A stretch of 64,000 nucleotides of DNA from Chimonanthus salicifolius (lineage: Eukaryota; Streptophyta; Magnoliopsida; Laurales; Calycanthaceae): contig CM023540.1 of NCBI GenBank assembly GCA_013350335.1, positions 3,782,001 through 3,846,000 on the forward strand, read 5' to 3'. Position numbers and translations under genes: made by a program. The notes beneath the pieces were generated by a model. That model was not told the DNA's origin. It ran no database searches and worked only from the letters and a program-made list of their open reading frames with translations. How positions within the stretch are numbered: position 1 is the stretch's first letter; every line of letters begins with the position of its first letter. Of this stretch, positions 1-9,860 are shown one piece after another.

Positions 1-1475
1 TAGTGGAACATGTTGGTAATAACATAACCAAGTCTAAGTGCACCCTTGACAGTCACAAAACCAAATGGGATAATCATTGGAAAAATGACAAACTGTCAGG
101 TCGACCCATCGAGGCCACTAACCCATCGGTGAGACAGATCAATCGATATCTTCGACACGTCGACCGGTTTGACAAAGGTTCTGGAATGAACACAATGTCA
201 TTCGGGGTTGCTCTCTGATCGAGCGTATTAAGTTCACTAACCCATCGAGGTCATCGATACATCGAGCACGATAAAGGATGAGTTCTGGAACTTAGAACTC
301 TGGGGTATTCTCAGAACCGACCCGTCGAGAGTACTAGGACCTACCGATCGGTGTACCGACATGTCGACCTCGGTTTGACAAGTTTCTGGAGTCGAAACTC
401 TGTCAGCATGGTTTTGCCTCAGGTCGAGACGGTCGACAAGAATGACATATCAATAATGAGATTGTCGACCCATCGGTAAGATAGACCCGTCGAGCGTCAA
501 CCCATCGGTAGTGACCGTTTTGTATCCGTTTGAGTTGCAATTAATGCGCAACGGTCACTTTGCAACGACACTTTGCCTTCACTGACCCATCGGTGACCTA
601 GAATCGGGATTTTTATGTTTGCCTATATTTTCTCCAAACATTGATGAATTTGGTTGGACACTTGGAGAGAGTTTTGAATAGGCAAATCCAAAGGCATTTC
701 CAGAGATCATACCTCCTCTCCTTGCACTTCAAATGGGTGAATCAATTGAAAATCCAATCTTCATAGATTGAGATTGAGAGAGGAAAAAAAAAAAAAAAAA
801 CCAAGCCTAGGATCAACTTGCAAATCCATACCCCAGCAACCTCCCATAGATTGTGATTGCTTATACTCGGCGCATCTTTGTCATCGAACGACACATTGGG
901 AATAGATCTTCAAGAAGCAAAAGATCTACTCAAGAGAGCTCAAACAAGGCAAGTGCTTCTTAGTGTTTAATTTTTCTTTTAAAACATCTTGTTCAGTGGA
1001 CTAAGGCAAGGAAGCCATGATCAATATAAAAAATAAAGGGATAAGGACGTAGACCGGGGTAGGTCGAACCTTTCAAAATCTTAGTGATTGGGTGAAATTT
1101 TCAATCAATCGAGTTAGGTGGAATTCCTACTCTATTTGTGAGGTGTAAATCCCTACATAGTGAATTGGGGTAACCCAAGGTTGGGTGAGTCCATGAGTGG
1201 ATGTAGGAGAGTTTACTCCAAACCACTATAAATCTAGTGTTGTGGGTGATTAACATTGTTTGTGTGTTTGATCAACAATTGGTGCACTCTATTGTTCACA
1301 CAAACACTTTGCATCTTGATTATCTTATTAATCTGCTCCTTGTAATTTTAATTAATCAAAAATTTTGCAAAGAGCATAAAAGTTGACGATTGTCCTATTC
1401 CCCTCCCCCCCCCCCCCCCCCTCCGAACAATCTTGGACCGTGTTCTAGCACACCGGGAACGTACACTTCTCAACA
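1..1475 (+). mobile_element. Ty1/copia-type long LTR, 5' part cut by window edge
   Basis: The stretch has the look of a long copia LTR of the SIRE/Maximus kind. Around 1193-1240 it carries a 'gtggatgtaggag...ccaaaccactataaat' block, the usual U5 signature, and it runs into a 'tcctattcccc' C-rich run near 1393-1425. A plausible LTR end is CTCAACA at 1475. The first 600 bases are unusual in repeating short variants of 'acccatcgg' and 'acccgtcgag'. There is an A-run at 783-800. No reading frame of note is present. The family assignment is inference from the U5 motifs, and the 5' end is outside the window. Confidence 0.45.
1405..1421. repeat. Poly-C tract, 17 bases
   Basis: An uninterrupted run of 17 C lies where copia LTRs of this type usually carry a shorter 'ttcacccccc' block. 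The length may be biological slippage or a sequencing or assembly artefact. Confidence 0.9.
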
Positions 1476-1497
1476 ATGTTTCACAAGCTTACAGCTT

Positions 1498-1782
1498 TCA
1501 CAAACAAATGAATCTAATTTTAAACTTGGTAATAAGGACTGCAAGAAAGAAAGTTACAGAACAATTCAATAATTTAGCTAGAGAACTAACAAACAATAAA
1601 TGAACATGTAGGACAAAAGATAAATGAAGATAAGACAAGGGAATGGTACCTTTACCACAAATAGCGGTAAGTGCCCCATTTGCAAGTTTTAACACTACCA
1701 GAAGATGCATGATTTAATAGGGTAAAAGATCTGTTATACCTGTCATGTGATTGGTGGCCCCCGAATCAATAATAGTGTAATA
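1498..1782 (-). pseudogene. Ty1/copia gag-pol fragment (protease region)
   Basis: Read on the minus strand this encodes the copia protease active-site motif IDSGATNHMTG at 1738-1775, a stop codon (TAA, about 1712), and in the same frame LKLANGALTAICGKGTIP and VLHVHLLFVSSLAKLLNCSV. These match the order seen in copia polyproteins between the protease and the integrase zinc-binding region. About 95 codons survive; no reverse transcriptase or integrase follows, so this is a decayed scrap. It lies opposite in strand to the flanking LTR-like sequence, so it is probably from a different insertion. Family assignment is firm on the DSGA(T)xHMTG signature; the lineage is not resolved. Confidence 0.78.
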
Positions 1783-2266
1783 TTATTTCATTATAAATCA
1801 GCCCATAGCCCAACTGAAAATTAAGCTAGACTGTACTTTGCCATAAGACAGCATACACAACCAAACGAATGGCCAATGGTGCCATTTTTCATTTGTGAGG
1901 GCCATGATCCTTATATTGGTAGAAGTGGTATTCATCTTTAATTGCAATGTCACTTGAATTTGTAGTGTTTGGTTCTCTTGAGCTGTTTCTAATAGGCCTC
2001 TACTGTCATCATGTTATGATCTTGCTCAGTTTTCCGGCGTCTTTCTGTATCTATGCACTTTGCTTTGGAAGGTTATTGCTCATTTTAATTCAGACGCATT
2101 CTTGTGCGTTTCACATGTGAACTTGCACTCAAGAAGATTTGCATATACATATATACTTAGTTATCAATTACCCACACATATACATCTTGACTTATATTAT
2201 TATTTTTTTCTGCACTTCCTATACAGTTTAGTGCATAATCATGAGAGACTTCCTCTCAAATCGCAG

Positions 2267-2441
2267 GTACACCATTTCAGCTGCTTATGCAAGTTTCCTT
2301 GACTGCGATTTGGGTTCTCTGTCTCCTGGAAAATTAGCGGACTTTGTGTTACTGAGTACTGACTCTTGGGAAGATTTTGCAAAAGATGCATCAGCATCCG
2401 TCTGGGCAACATTTGTCAGTGGAAGACAAGCATATCCCTGA
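2267..2441 (+). CDS. LAF3: Terminal exon of a LAF3-like amidohydrolase
   Basis: The exon encodes YTISAAYASFLDCDLGSLSP, then GKLADFV, and ends GRQAYP followed by TGA. This is the C-terminal end of the LONG AFTER FAR-RED 3 family, plant amidohydrolase-like proteins implicated in phytochrome A signalling; 'GSLSPGKLADFV' is the hallmark of the last beta-strand region of the metal-dependent hydrolase fold. A splice acceptor (pyrimidine-rich stretch then CGCAG) immediately precedes it at 2261-2266, which sets the exon start. No other exon is visible in the 2.2 kb upstream, which is filled with copia debris. Either the remaining exons lie left of the window beyond a transposon-filled intron, or this is a stranded gene fragment. 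The reading frame is open to its natural stop. No metal-binding residue lies in this exon, so activity cannot be judged. Confidence 0.8.
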
Positions 2442-2819
2442 CACAGTTTGCTGAGATTTGAGACAATCACAAAGAAAATGCTTGGATGATGATGGGAAGA
2501 AGAAAAAATAAGTTAAATCATATTATTTTCGTTGTAGTACCGAGTCCTGTGATAGCTAGGGTACCCAGTTATGTCAACTAGCTAAACCCATTTGTATCCT
2601 ATTTCCCCTCCATATTTGATCTAAACTCTAAAGTTTGAAAGCCGTTTGGGCACCATAATAGATACCCTCTGCATGTAAATTGGTTGTCAAACAGGAGCAA
2701 TGCAATAACTATTTAAGTAAAACAAGGTACTCTTTGATGTCTCTAAAATCCAAAGAGGATTATCTCAACGATGTAAATGATGGATGTGTGGTCTCTTGCT
2801 CATATAATGTCTCTTGCTC

Positions 2820-3937
2820 ACATAAAACTCAAATTAAACAACATCATCCCCAGTCACAAAACTCAAATTAAACATCATCCAAGTTTTATAATTCACCAAA
2901 AAATTCATTGAAATTAAACATTTCCAAATATGTAACTTACAAAATCATACTGTCATTACATTTAAAATTGAATGATTAAACCATAACAATAATTTATTTC
3001 CAAAAACTTTCAATTTTTTATTTACTTTAGACCAAAAATTAAGATTAAATTAAAAAAATATTAAAAATGCATGGGATCTTAATAATTCATCCACCATACC
3101 TATACAAATAAAATCTAAATTAAACATCATCTGTGATTTTCAATTCACCAAAAACTAAAGACAAAATCCAAATTAAACAACATCATCTGTGATTTTAATT
3201 CACCAAAAAAACAATTCCAAATATGTAATTTACAAAATCACACCTCCATTGGACTTAAAATTGAATAACTAAAGCAGAACAATAATTTATTTCCAATAAC
3301 TCTCAAAATTTTCATTTACCATTGACAAAAGTTCAAATTAAAGTAAAAATTAAAAAAATAAATTATGAGATCTATCACTTAAGCACGACATTAGCATCCT
3401 AAATAATCCATCCACCATATCCAAAAACAAAAAATCAAATGGAACACCATCGTCCTTGTTTTTCAATCCACCAAAAAAATTCATGGAAAATTTGCAAAAA
3501 AGCATTTCTAAATATTTACTCAAAAAGTCACCTCTCCATTACACTTAAAATTGAATGATTAAACCATAATAATAATTTAGTTTTTTTCATTTACCTTAGA
3601 ACAAAAAATTCGGATTAAATTAAATATTAAAAAAATATATTAGATCTAACATTTAAACACCGTACTATTGTCCTAAATAATTCATCTACTATACCTAAGC
3701 ACATAAAACCCAAATTAAACAACATCTCCCGTGCTTTTCAATTGGCCAAAACAATTCTCGGAAAATTTGTAAAATATTTTCCAAATATGTAACTCACAAA
3801 ATAACACCAGGGCAATAATTTAGTTCCAAAAAGGTCCAATTTTTCATTTACCTTAAACTAAAAATTTGGATTAAATTAAAAATTAAAAAAAAATGAGAAC
3901 TAACATTAAACACTACATTAGTGTCATAAATAACCCA
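2820..3937. repeat. AT-rich tandem repeat, units of about 280-310 bp
   Basis: Four diverged units begin near 2846, 3116, 3430 and 3712. Each opens with a variant of 'caaattaaacaacatcatc', then 'ttttcaattcaccaaaa', 'ccaaatatgtaactcaca', 'cttaaaattgaatgattaaac' and 'aataattcatccaccatac'. The last unit is broken at 3937 by a solo LTR and resumes at 4285. It follows the LAF3-like exon directly. No coding potential seen. Confidence 0.7.
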
Positions 3938-4279
3938 TGTAACAGCCCCGCCCATAAAAAGGGCTTCGGGATCGGCCAACAAGATATTGTCCGCTTTTGG
4001 CCCACACACGTGCACACGCGCTGGCCCCCACGGTTTTTGGATCGGACCCGGCCCAAATCTGAGTCCAAAACGCGTGTCGTTGATTTGAGGGACCAAGGCT
4101 ACTTATAAACCCCCTCTCAAACTCCTCAACTTCCGATGTGGGACTTTCCACAACTCCCACCCACTGCTGGGCTGTCGGATCCGACCGGCCCACTCTGCTG
4201 GTCCGTCCGACAGGGCTCAGTTTCACTTGGATTACCCTATCTAGGGCCTAGCCTCTGGGTCATGGATCAAGATATCACA
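3938..4279 (+). mobile_element. 342-bp solo LTR with ACCCA target duplication
   Basis: The element starts TGTAACAGCC and ends ATATCACA, and is flanked by the 5-bp duplication ACCCA (3933-3937 and 4280-4284). The sequence on either side rejoins as a normal unit of the surrounding tandem repeat, which confirms the borders. It contains 'agatattgtccgcttttggc', a 'cttataaac' TATA-like box near 4102 and 'ccgatgtgggac', motifs of a short LTR family common in angiosperm genomes. It has no internal region or primer site, so it is a solo LTR. Orientation is inferred from the TATA-like motif. Confidence 0.85.
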
Positions 4280-4339
4280 ACCCATCTACTATACCTAAAC
4301 ACATAAAACTCATAAGATCTCTACTCGTGAAAGAAATCA

Positions 4340-4615
4340 AAGGTTGTAATTTGTTTTGAATTTAGTAGAATCCTCAAGTGGACGTAGGCATATTATTATT
4401 TGTGCTTGTGTTTTATTTTCTATCTATATTGCACATTTAATTTGTGTGGATTTGTTGCTATTTTAATTGGTCAATTTAACGTGCACAAATTAGGAATTAA
4501 TTAGATTAATCTGTAAAAGACCAATCATTAATTGACTCACATTTTAAAGAATTTTAAAATTCCTCTATAGTCCTATTCACCCCCCTCCCTCTAGGAGTAT
4601 TCTAGACATCGGGCT
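4340..4615 (+). mobile_element. 3' end of a copia-type LTR
   Basis: 'caagtggacgtaggc' at about 4373 followed some 200 bp later by 'cctattcacccccctccc' (4569-4588) reproduces the U5 layout of long copia LTRs, as at 1190-1425. The 5' limit is not visible, and no primer site follows. Confidence 0.4.
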
Positions 4616-5880
4616 AGCTCGACTAACAAGAGCTTTTTCATCGTTTTCGTTGGAGGACTTTGCCGATTTCACAAGTTTCGCTGGGTATCTCTCCTTTCTT
4701 CCTTCTCTTTCAGATTTTCGATTCCCATTTGATTTCATTCTAATTTTGTATTTAGAAATGATTTTTTTCTATAACGACCCGAGATTTCCAAGGAAAACAT
4801 CATATATTTCTAAGAAAAGAATCCAAGGCTTTTTCCCTTTGTTTTCCCCAAGTTTCTTCCCATTTTTCTGCTGACTATCCCCAAAAATGTATAGTTCCGA
4901 CAATGTTTCAGTCGACAGAACCTAGCAAAAATTGTACAGTGTTGGTCTCTATTATTTTTAGATGATTGACCTAAGATTTCAGTCAAGTGACCCTTTCGGC
5001 CAACCGAGCATCCCATTCGGACGACCAATCTTGTTGGTTCGACCGGTCCTTCCTTTTGGTCCAACTGATTCAAGGGTTTCATGGATTTTAAAATATTTAT
5101 TTATGTTTTGGACATTTTTATCCCTTGCCGAGATTCGCGTGAACTTTTAGCACCCCCAAGTCACTCTACCTTCATTCCTAGATGAGGAGACTTACTTTTC
5201 ACTGTTTTGAACATGCATTATTGCACAATTCTTGTATCTATAAGGGATAACCATTTTGGAAGACATTCTTGTTTTGGACATCAAATTTGCACCCCTTGTA
5301 TGAGTTTTCGAGTCCCTCGAAAAGGGGTAACTTTTGATGATGTCACGTGGCAGGGGACTCATTCGTGCATATTAATGTCCTATCTGTGATAACATGTTGG
5401 GATAGCATTTAACTTGATACGCTAGAGTAGCGTGTTGTGAATATACCTTTGTGATAATCTATATATATAGGAAATTGATTTAGATGATCAAAACCTTTAA
5501 TATCATAAATACCGGTGATAATTTTAAATTTACTACATGTTTATCAGCAAAATATCATATATTGGGTTAATACGCATATTTATCGGTGCTACCATTTTTA
5601 ACGATAAATTCTCCATAAAATCGAGTTAAAAACACGATAAATGATAATATCATGATAATATCCTAGAAAATTGTCAATATATTTCCACTAAATTATCAAT
5701 AAATTCCTGATTAAGAAATATTTGCAATGATCTTAATGAAATTTTTGCAATGATTTAAATATTTGTCAATATTTCAAAATTTATGAAATATTTATTAAAT
5801 TGTATTCTAATATATTATTTTGTTATGAATTGTTTTTTAGTTGTTCGTACATGGTATTAAGTTTTTTATTTTATTAATAT
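4616..5880. other. Gene-free stretch, AT-rich transposon debris
   Basis: No gene was recognised. A pyrimidine-rich part (4650-4880) gives way to sequence containing several 'ggtcgaccg'-like words (4980-5060). From about 5460 the DNA is very AT-rich, with words such as 'gagttaaaaacacgataaa' (5623-5641) that resemble the subterminal repeats of the inverted-repeat transposon at 8652-9860, so it may be a decayed relative of that element. Confidence 0.4.
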
Positions 5881-5883
5881 TAT

Positions 5884-5889
5884 CACGTG
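5884..5889. promoter_or_regulatory. G-box CACGTG upstream of the DUF506 gene
   Basis: A palindromic CACGTG, the binding core of plant bHLH and bZIP factors, lies 170 bp before the presumed start codon. It is a candidate only; a six-base match is expected by chance at moderate frequency. Confidence 0.3.
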
Positions 5890-5978
5890 TGAAGACGACG
5901 CTAGCAAATCCTGCCCTCCCATGTTACTCTCTGTGCAGTGAGTGGAATGATGAAGATGCAGTCGTACGCCGCCGGGCA

Positions 5979-5988
5979 TATTTATAAA
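5979..5988 (+). promoter_or_regulatory. TATA box of the DUF506 gene
   Basis: TATTTATAAA sits 72 bp upstream of the ATG at 6060 in a local GC-richer context, a typical plant core-promoter spacing. Confidence 0.5.
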
Positions 5989-6059
5989 ACTTGGCACCCT
6001 GCTCTTCCCACCAAACCAGATAGTTGGATAGAGTGATAGACAGATAGGGTGACTGGGAA

Positions 6060-6776
6060 ATGGAGGTATTCGCGAGAGTGAAGCAAGTGACAGACCCGCT
6101 CAACGAGATGGTAAAGGCCTGCCTATGCTGCAAGGATTGCCAGAAAACCGGCTATGTCAGCAGCGGAAGCTAGCACGAGGCGGAGGAAGTCATCTTCCTA
6201 TCTAACCTCGTCCACGGGTTCCCAGAACCAGATGGTTATGGGCCTCACTTACTAGACGAAAAACAACATTCGGACGGGAATGCGTCAGACCACGACCTGA
6301 CGGATGCTCTTCAAGCTATTCTCCATCAAAAGATCGAGGATCGGTTCCGCTCAAAACTCTCATCTCACGTCTGCATAGCTGCAGAAGCTTTCTCTTGCCT
6401 GAGGCAGAACCGGCTGGCCTTCCAACGGGCCATCCTGAAATGTTTGAGGGACGCTGGCTACAATGCCGGGATCTGCAAAACTATGTGGAATAGCTCGAGC
6501 GGGCTGGCCGCAGGGAACTACGAGTTTATGGATGTAGTGACGTTGGACGGAGGGAGGTACCTGATTGACCTGGATTTTGCAGGGGAGTTCGAGATCGCTC
6601 GTCCCACCGGACAATACGGGCGTCTGCAGATGGCCCTGCCTCGGATTTACGTCGGCCCGCCCGACGCCGCTAAGACATCACTTAGGCGCCGAGATCTACA
6701 TCTGCCGCCTTGGAGAAAGAACCGCTATATGCAGGCCAAGTGGCTTGGTCACTACAGACGCTGTGATTGTGAATAA
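6060..6776 (+). pseudogene. DUF506 (PDDEXK-like) gene with one premature stop
   Basis: One frame from ATG 6060 to TAA 6776 (238 codons) is open except for a TAG at 6171-6173. The product matches the plant DUF506 family: LLCC-like N-terminus with CLCCKDC, then YVSSGS just before the stop, NLVHGF, then the family core GYNAGICKTMWNSS, YEFMDVV, YLIDLDFAGEFEIARPT, LPRIYVG and the C-terminal PPWRKNRYMQAKWL. DUF506 proteins are predicted PDDEXK-nuclease-fold proteins of largely unknown biochemical role; Arabidopsis members have been linked to root-hair growth. The stop falls in the conserved SSGS segment where a Glu codon would be expected, so a single base change can explain it. No intron is needed to read the frame, which raises the possibility of a retrocopy, although TATA-like and G-box motifs precede it. 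The last 30 bp are part of a 243-bp tandem duplication. If translation restarts downstream, an N-terminally short protein could still be made. Confidence 0.85.
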
Positions 6777-7232
6777 AGACACTACTCGTGTAAAATTTTA
6801 TAATAAATTTCATTGAGTTACGATGGAGTTCAAATCATCAGAGTTTTTACGAAATTATTATAGGAGTTTATGAACTTGTGGATGTAAGAACTTAATTTTA
6901 GTATTTGGACCTTCAAATACTAATTACATGGTCAGTGAGAAAGAGGTTATAAAATCTAAAACAAGCGAGAGGTGTCTCATAACTATCTCGGTCACTACAG
7001 ACGCTGTGATTGTGAATAAAGACACTACTCGTGTAAAATTTTATAATAAATTTCATTGAGTTACGATGGAGTTCAAATCATCATAGTTTTTACGAAATTA
7101 TTATAGGAGTTTATGAACTTGTGGATGCAAGAACTTAATTTTAGTATTTGGACCTTCAAATACTAATTACATGGTCAGTGAGAAAGAGGTTATAAAATCT
7201 AAAACAAGCAAGAGGTGTCTCATAACTATAGT
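6747..7232. repeat. 243-bp direct tandem duplication of the DUF506 3' end
   Basis: Copy 1 (6747-6989) contains the last 30 bp of the DUF506 frame and its 3' flank; copy 2 (6990-7232) repeats it almost perfectly. I see three base differences (6830 region g/t, 6886 region t/c, 6966 region g/a), so the duplication is recent. The second copy is separated from the coding frame and only repeats the stop and 3' flank. Confidence 0.97.
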
Positions 7233-7543
7233 GACATTTTTTCTCCTTTTACTTCTGTACATACTAGAATTGTAAGGAAGAGTAACTTGACATTCATCGA
7301 GCTGACAGTAAATTAACTCTAGATTTAATTGAAGTTATAATTTCATATGATGTTGGGATTTTTATAAGATTTGAGTTTTAATTCTTTATTTTAAAGAGAA
7401 ATTGGGTTTTGGTTTATTTTCTAATTAAAATTTTACTTTATTTTATTTTGAGTGAATTTCAATTAATTATTGACGAGAATTTTTTAAATTTAGATTTTTG
7501 TGCCAGAACAAGGGGGCTATTTTGTGCCAGAACAGGTGTAGAA
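7233..7543. other. AT-rich gene-free stretch
   Basis: Nothing coding is seen. A short direct repeat 'ttttgtgccagaaca' occurs twice (about 7497-7511 and 7521-7535) just before the copia LTR start. Confidence 0.5.
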
Positions 7544-8242
7544 TGTTGGAAATGTCTCGAATACACCTTTAGGTGAGAATCTTGCTTAATCTCAATCTCC
7601 AAATAGAAGGCTTATATTCTTGGTAATTGTTAAACTTAGAAATAACAATTGCTATTTCATAGGATACGACAGTATGATTAGGAAATCGACTATGAGGTGG
7701 CTTCTTAAAGAGTTGTTTGCATGAACAGAGAGAATCGTGCATACATATCCTTCTATTCTTGAGACATGGGCTTATAAATAGACCTGCAGAAGATTGAATA
7801 CACAAGGCGTGGCCTTTTTTGGCCGTGGCCTTTTGTGGCCACCATGAGAGAGCTAGTTGGAAACACAAGGGTATCCAAAGGGTGTGAGGACAGCAGCATC
7901 ATCGGAGACACTAGCATTTGAGAAGCACGTCGGGATGTGCTCGTAGGACGTAGGAAGCATAGAGGGAGCAACACAGAAGTTGGGTTCACTATTTTGGGTA
8001 TGAGAGAGATTCACATCAACTGAGAGGTGACGTCGATGTGTTGTATACATGGGTGTAAAAGGGGCTCGGGACTTCGGGTTTGGGCTCATGACTCATGGGA
8101 GTCATTAATATTATACATGTATTTCTTTCTCTTTTATAATGAATATTCTGTCGCTCGGTGGACGTAAGCCAGATGGGCCAAACCATGTTAAAATATTGTG
8201 TTGTGGTGTGTGTTTATTTCCATTCGATTTTTCTTGTTTCCA
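7544..8242 (+). mobile_element. Ty1/copia LTR, plus orientation
   Basis: It begins TGTTGGAAAT, has a TATA box 'tataaata' at 7773-7780, and carries the copia U5 block 'ggtggacgtaagcc...ccaaaccatgttaaa' at 8158-8192, ending near 'cttgtttcca' at 8242. Its 3' half is clearly homologous to the reverse complement of 11682-12100, including 'gattcacatcaactgagagg' and 'ctcgggacttc', so the two are members of one family in opposite orientation. No primer site follows and no convincing target duplication was found, so solo LTR versus truncated element is undecided. Confidence 0.65.
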
Positions 8243-8651
8243 TGCGTAACGCTATATTAGAAGAGGAAGGCTTGGGGAGGCTTGCTTGAGGGGTAGGGTT
8301 GGGGTGAGTGGGGACCACTTTGTTAAGAAGGCTGCATTGGTTTCCTTTAGCATGCGCTGAAGACGTACCAGCATGGCTATTCGTAATGCGTAATGCTTCT
8401 GCATCTTTGGGTGGGTGCACTGACCTGTTTCCAAAGTAATGCATGGGCTCAGCTACAGATTTTTTTGGTAGTGGAGCCTGCATTGGGAGCACTTGATTTT
8501 ATCAGGTTTGCAGGGCTGGTACAAGCATTAGGCATAGCAGCAGCAGACCCACCAACGGTGACAGCAGGGCTACCCAATCGATTTGAGACAAGTTCACACG
8601 AGTTGACCTCGTTTTCTCTCTCCCCGTCACATAGGCTGGTGTAGCTAGCAG

Positions 8652-9860
8652 TGTGACAAATACCGCCGATATTTTCGTTTTTACCGCGAAAATATCGGGA
8701 AAATAACGTTATCGCGTTAAAAACGCGATTTTATCGCCTATGCCGTTTTTATCGGAAATTTACCGTTAAAAACGCGTTTTTAACGCGAGAAACGGTAAAA
8801 TCGCGTTAAAAACGCGTTTTTACCGTTTAAATTGTTTCCATTACACGGTTATCCCATGTTGACGTCATCTGCAGTCACTGGCGCTATCCGCACACACCCG
8901 CTGGACACGACACCAGGAAATAGGAAATATGGATAAAATTTAATTATTTAAATAATAAAATTTATTTTAAAACTTTAAAGTTATTTTTTAAGCAGTGTGT
9001 ACTTTGAAAATTTTTCAAATTAAATATCCAGACTAATTACGATAATCTGATAAAAATACTTTTAGACTTCAATGTCTTTTGACACTCCTAAATATTTAAA
9101 ACACAGTATTTTACAAATAAAGGTATCTCTAGGGTGTGCCAAAAACATATTTAGGAGTATTAAAAGACCTTAAAGTCTTAAAGTATTTCTATCAAATTAT
9201 CGTAATTAGTCCGGATATTCGATTTGAGAAATTTTGGAAATACACAGTGTCTAAAAAATAACTTTAAAGTTTTAAAGGAGATTTTATTATTTAATACACT
9301 ATGCACATTATTTTTTAAGCACTGTGTATTTCCAAAATTTCTCAAATTGAATATCCGGACTAATTACGATAACGTGATAAAAATACTTTAAAACTTCAAG
9401 GTCTTTTGACACTCCTAAATATGTTTTCGGTATACCCTAGGGATATCTTTATTTGTAAAATACTGTGTTTTAAATATTTAAGAGTGTCAAAAGACCTTGA
9501 AGTCTTAAAGTGTTTTTATCGGATTATCGTAATTAGTCCGGATATTTAATTTGAGAAATTTTCAAAGTACACACTGCTAAAAAAATAACTTTAAAGTTTT
9601 AAAATAAATTTTATTATTTAAATAATTAAATTTATTTCAGATTGTAAATTTGAAAATCCCTTTATTTGATTTAAATTATCTCATAATGCAAACTTCAGAA
9701 AAAATCCCTTTATTATATTATTTTTTATTATTATTTTAAATATTTATATTTTCCGCGAGATTTTCCCGTTAAATTCCCGTTAAAAACCCGAGAATTTGAA
9801 AATATCCCGTTATTAACAGTTCCCGTTAATATCCCGAGAACGGTATTTGTGACTACGGTT
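8652..9860. mobile_element. 1.2-kb terminal-inverted-repeat transposon, non-coding
   Basis: The ends are inverted: left TGTGACAAATACCG, right end reading inward TAGTCACAAATACCG. The 8-bp direct repeat GCTAGCAG flanks it (8644-8651 and 9861-9868), the target duplication size of hAT elements and close to the 9 bp of Mutator-like elements. Subterminal zones are packed with 'taaaaacgcg' and 'cccgttaa' repeats, again as in non-autonomous hAT or Mutator relatives. No transposase is encoded, so it depends on an enzyme supplied elsewhere. It lies in the unidentified minus-strand gene. Confidence 0.85.
8936..9633. repeat. Four-arm nested inverted repeat inside the TIR element
   Basis: A module of about 125-195 bp occurs four times in alternating orientation: 8936-9130 forward, about 9137-9270 reverse, about 9309-9435 forward, 9440-9633 reverse. 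Marker words are 'ggactaattacgataa', 'cttttgacactcctaaata' and 'ttttttaagcactgtgta' with their complements. The outer pair and the inner pair can each form a long hairpin, and the whole 700 bp folds on itself. Confidence 0.9.

Noticed and set aside
1840..1960. Possible copia gag zinc knuckle on the minus strand
   Set aside because: A Cys/His-like string could be read (HFYQYKDHGPHK), but the CCHC spacing is not met and stops intervene.
7569..8089. Three overlapping minus-strand open frames
   Set aside because: They lie antisense in the copia LTR 7544-8242, in several frames, with no protein-like motif.
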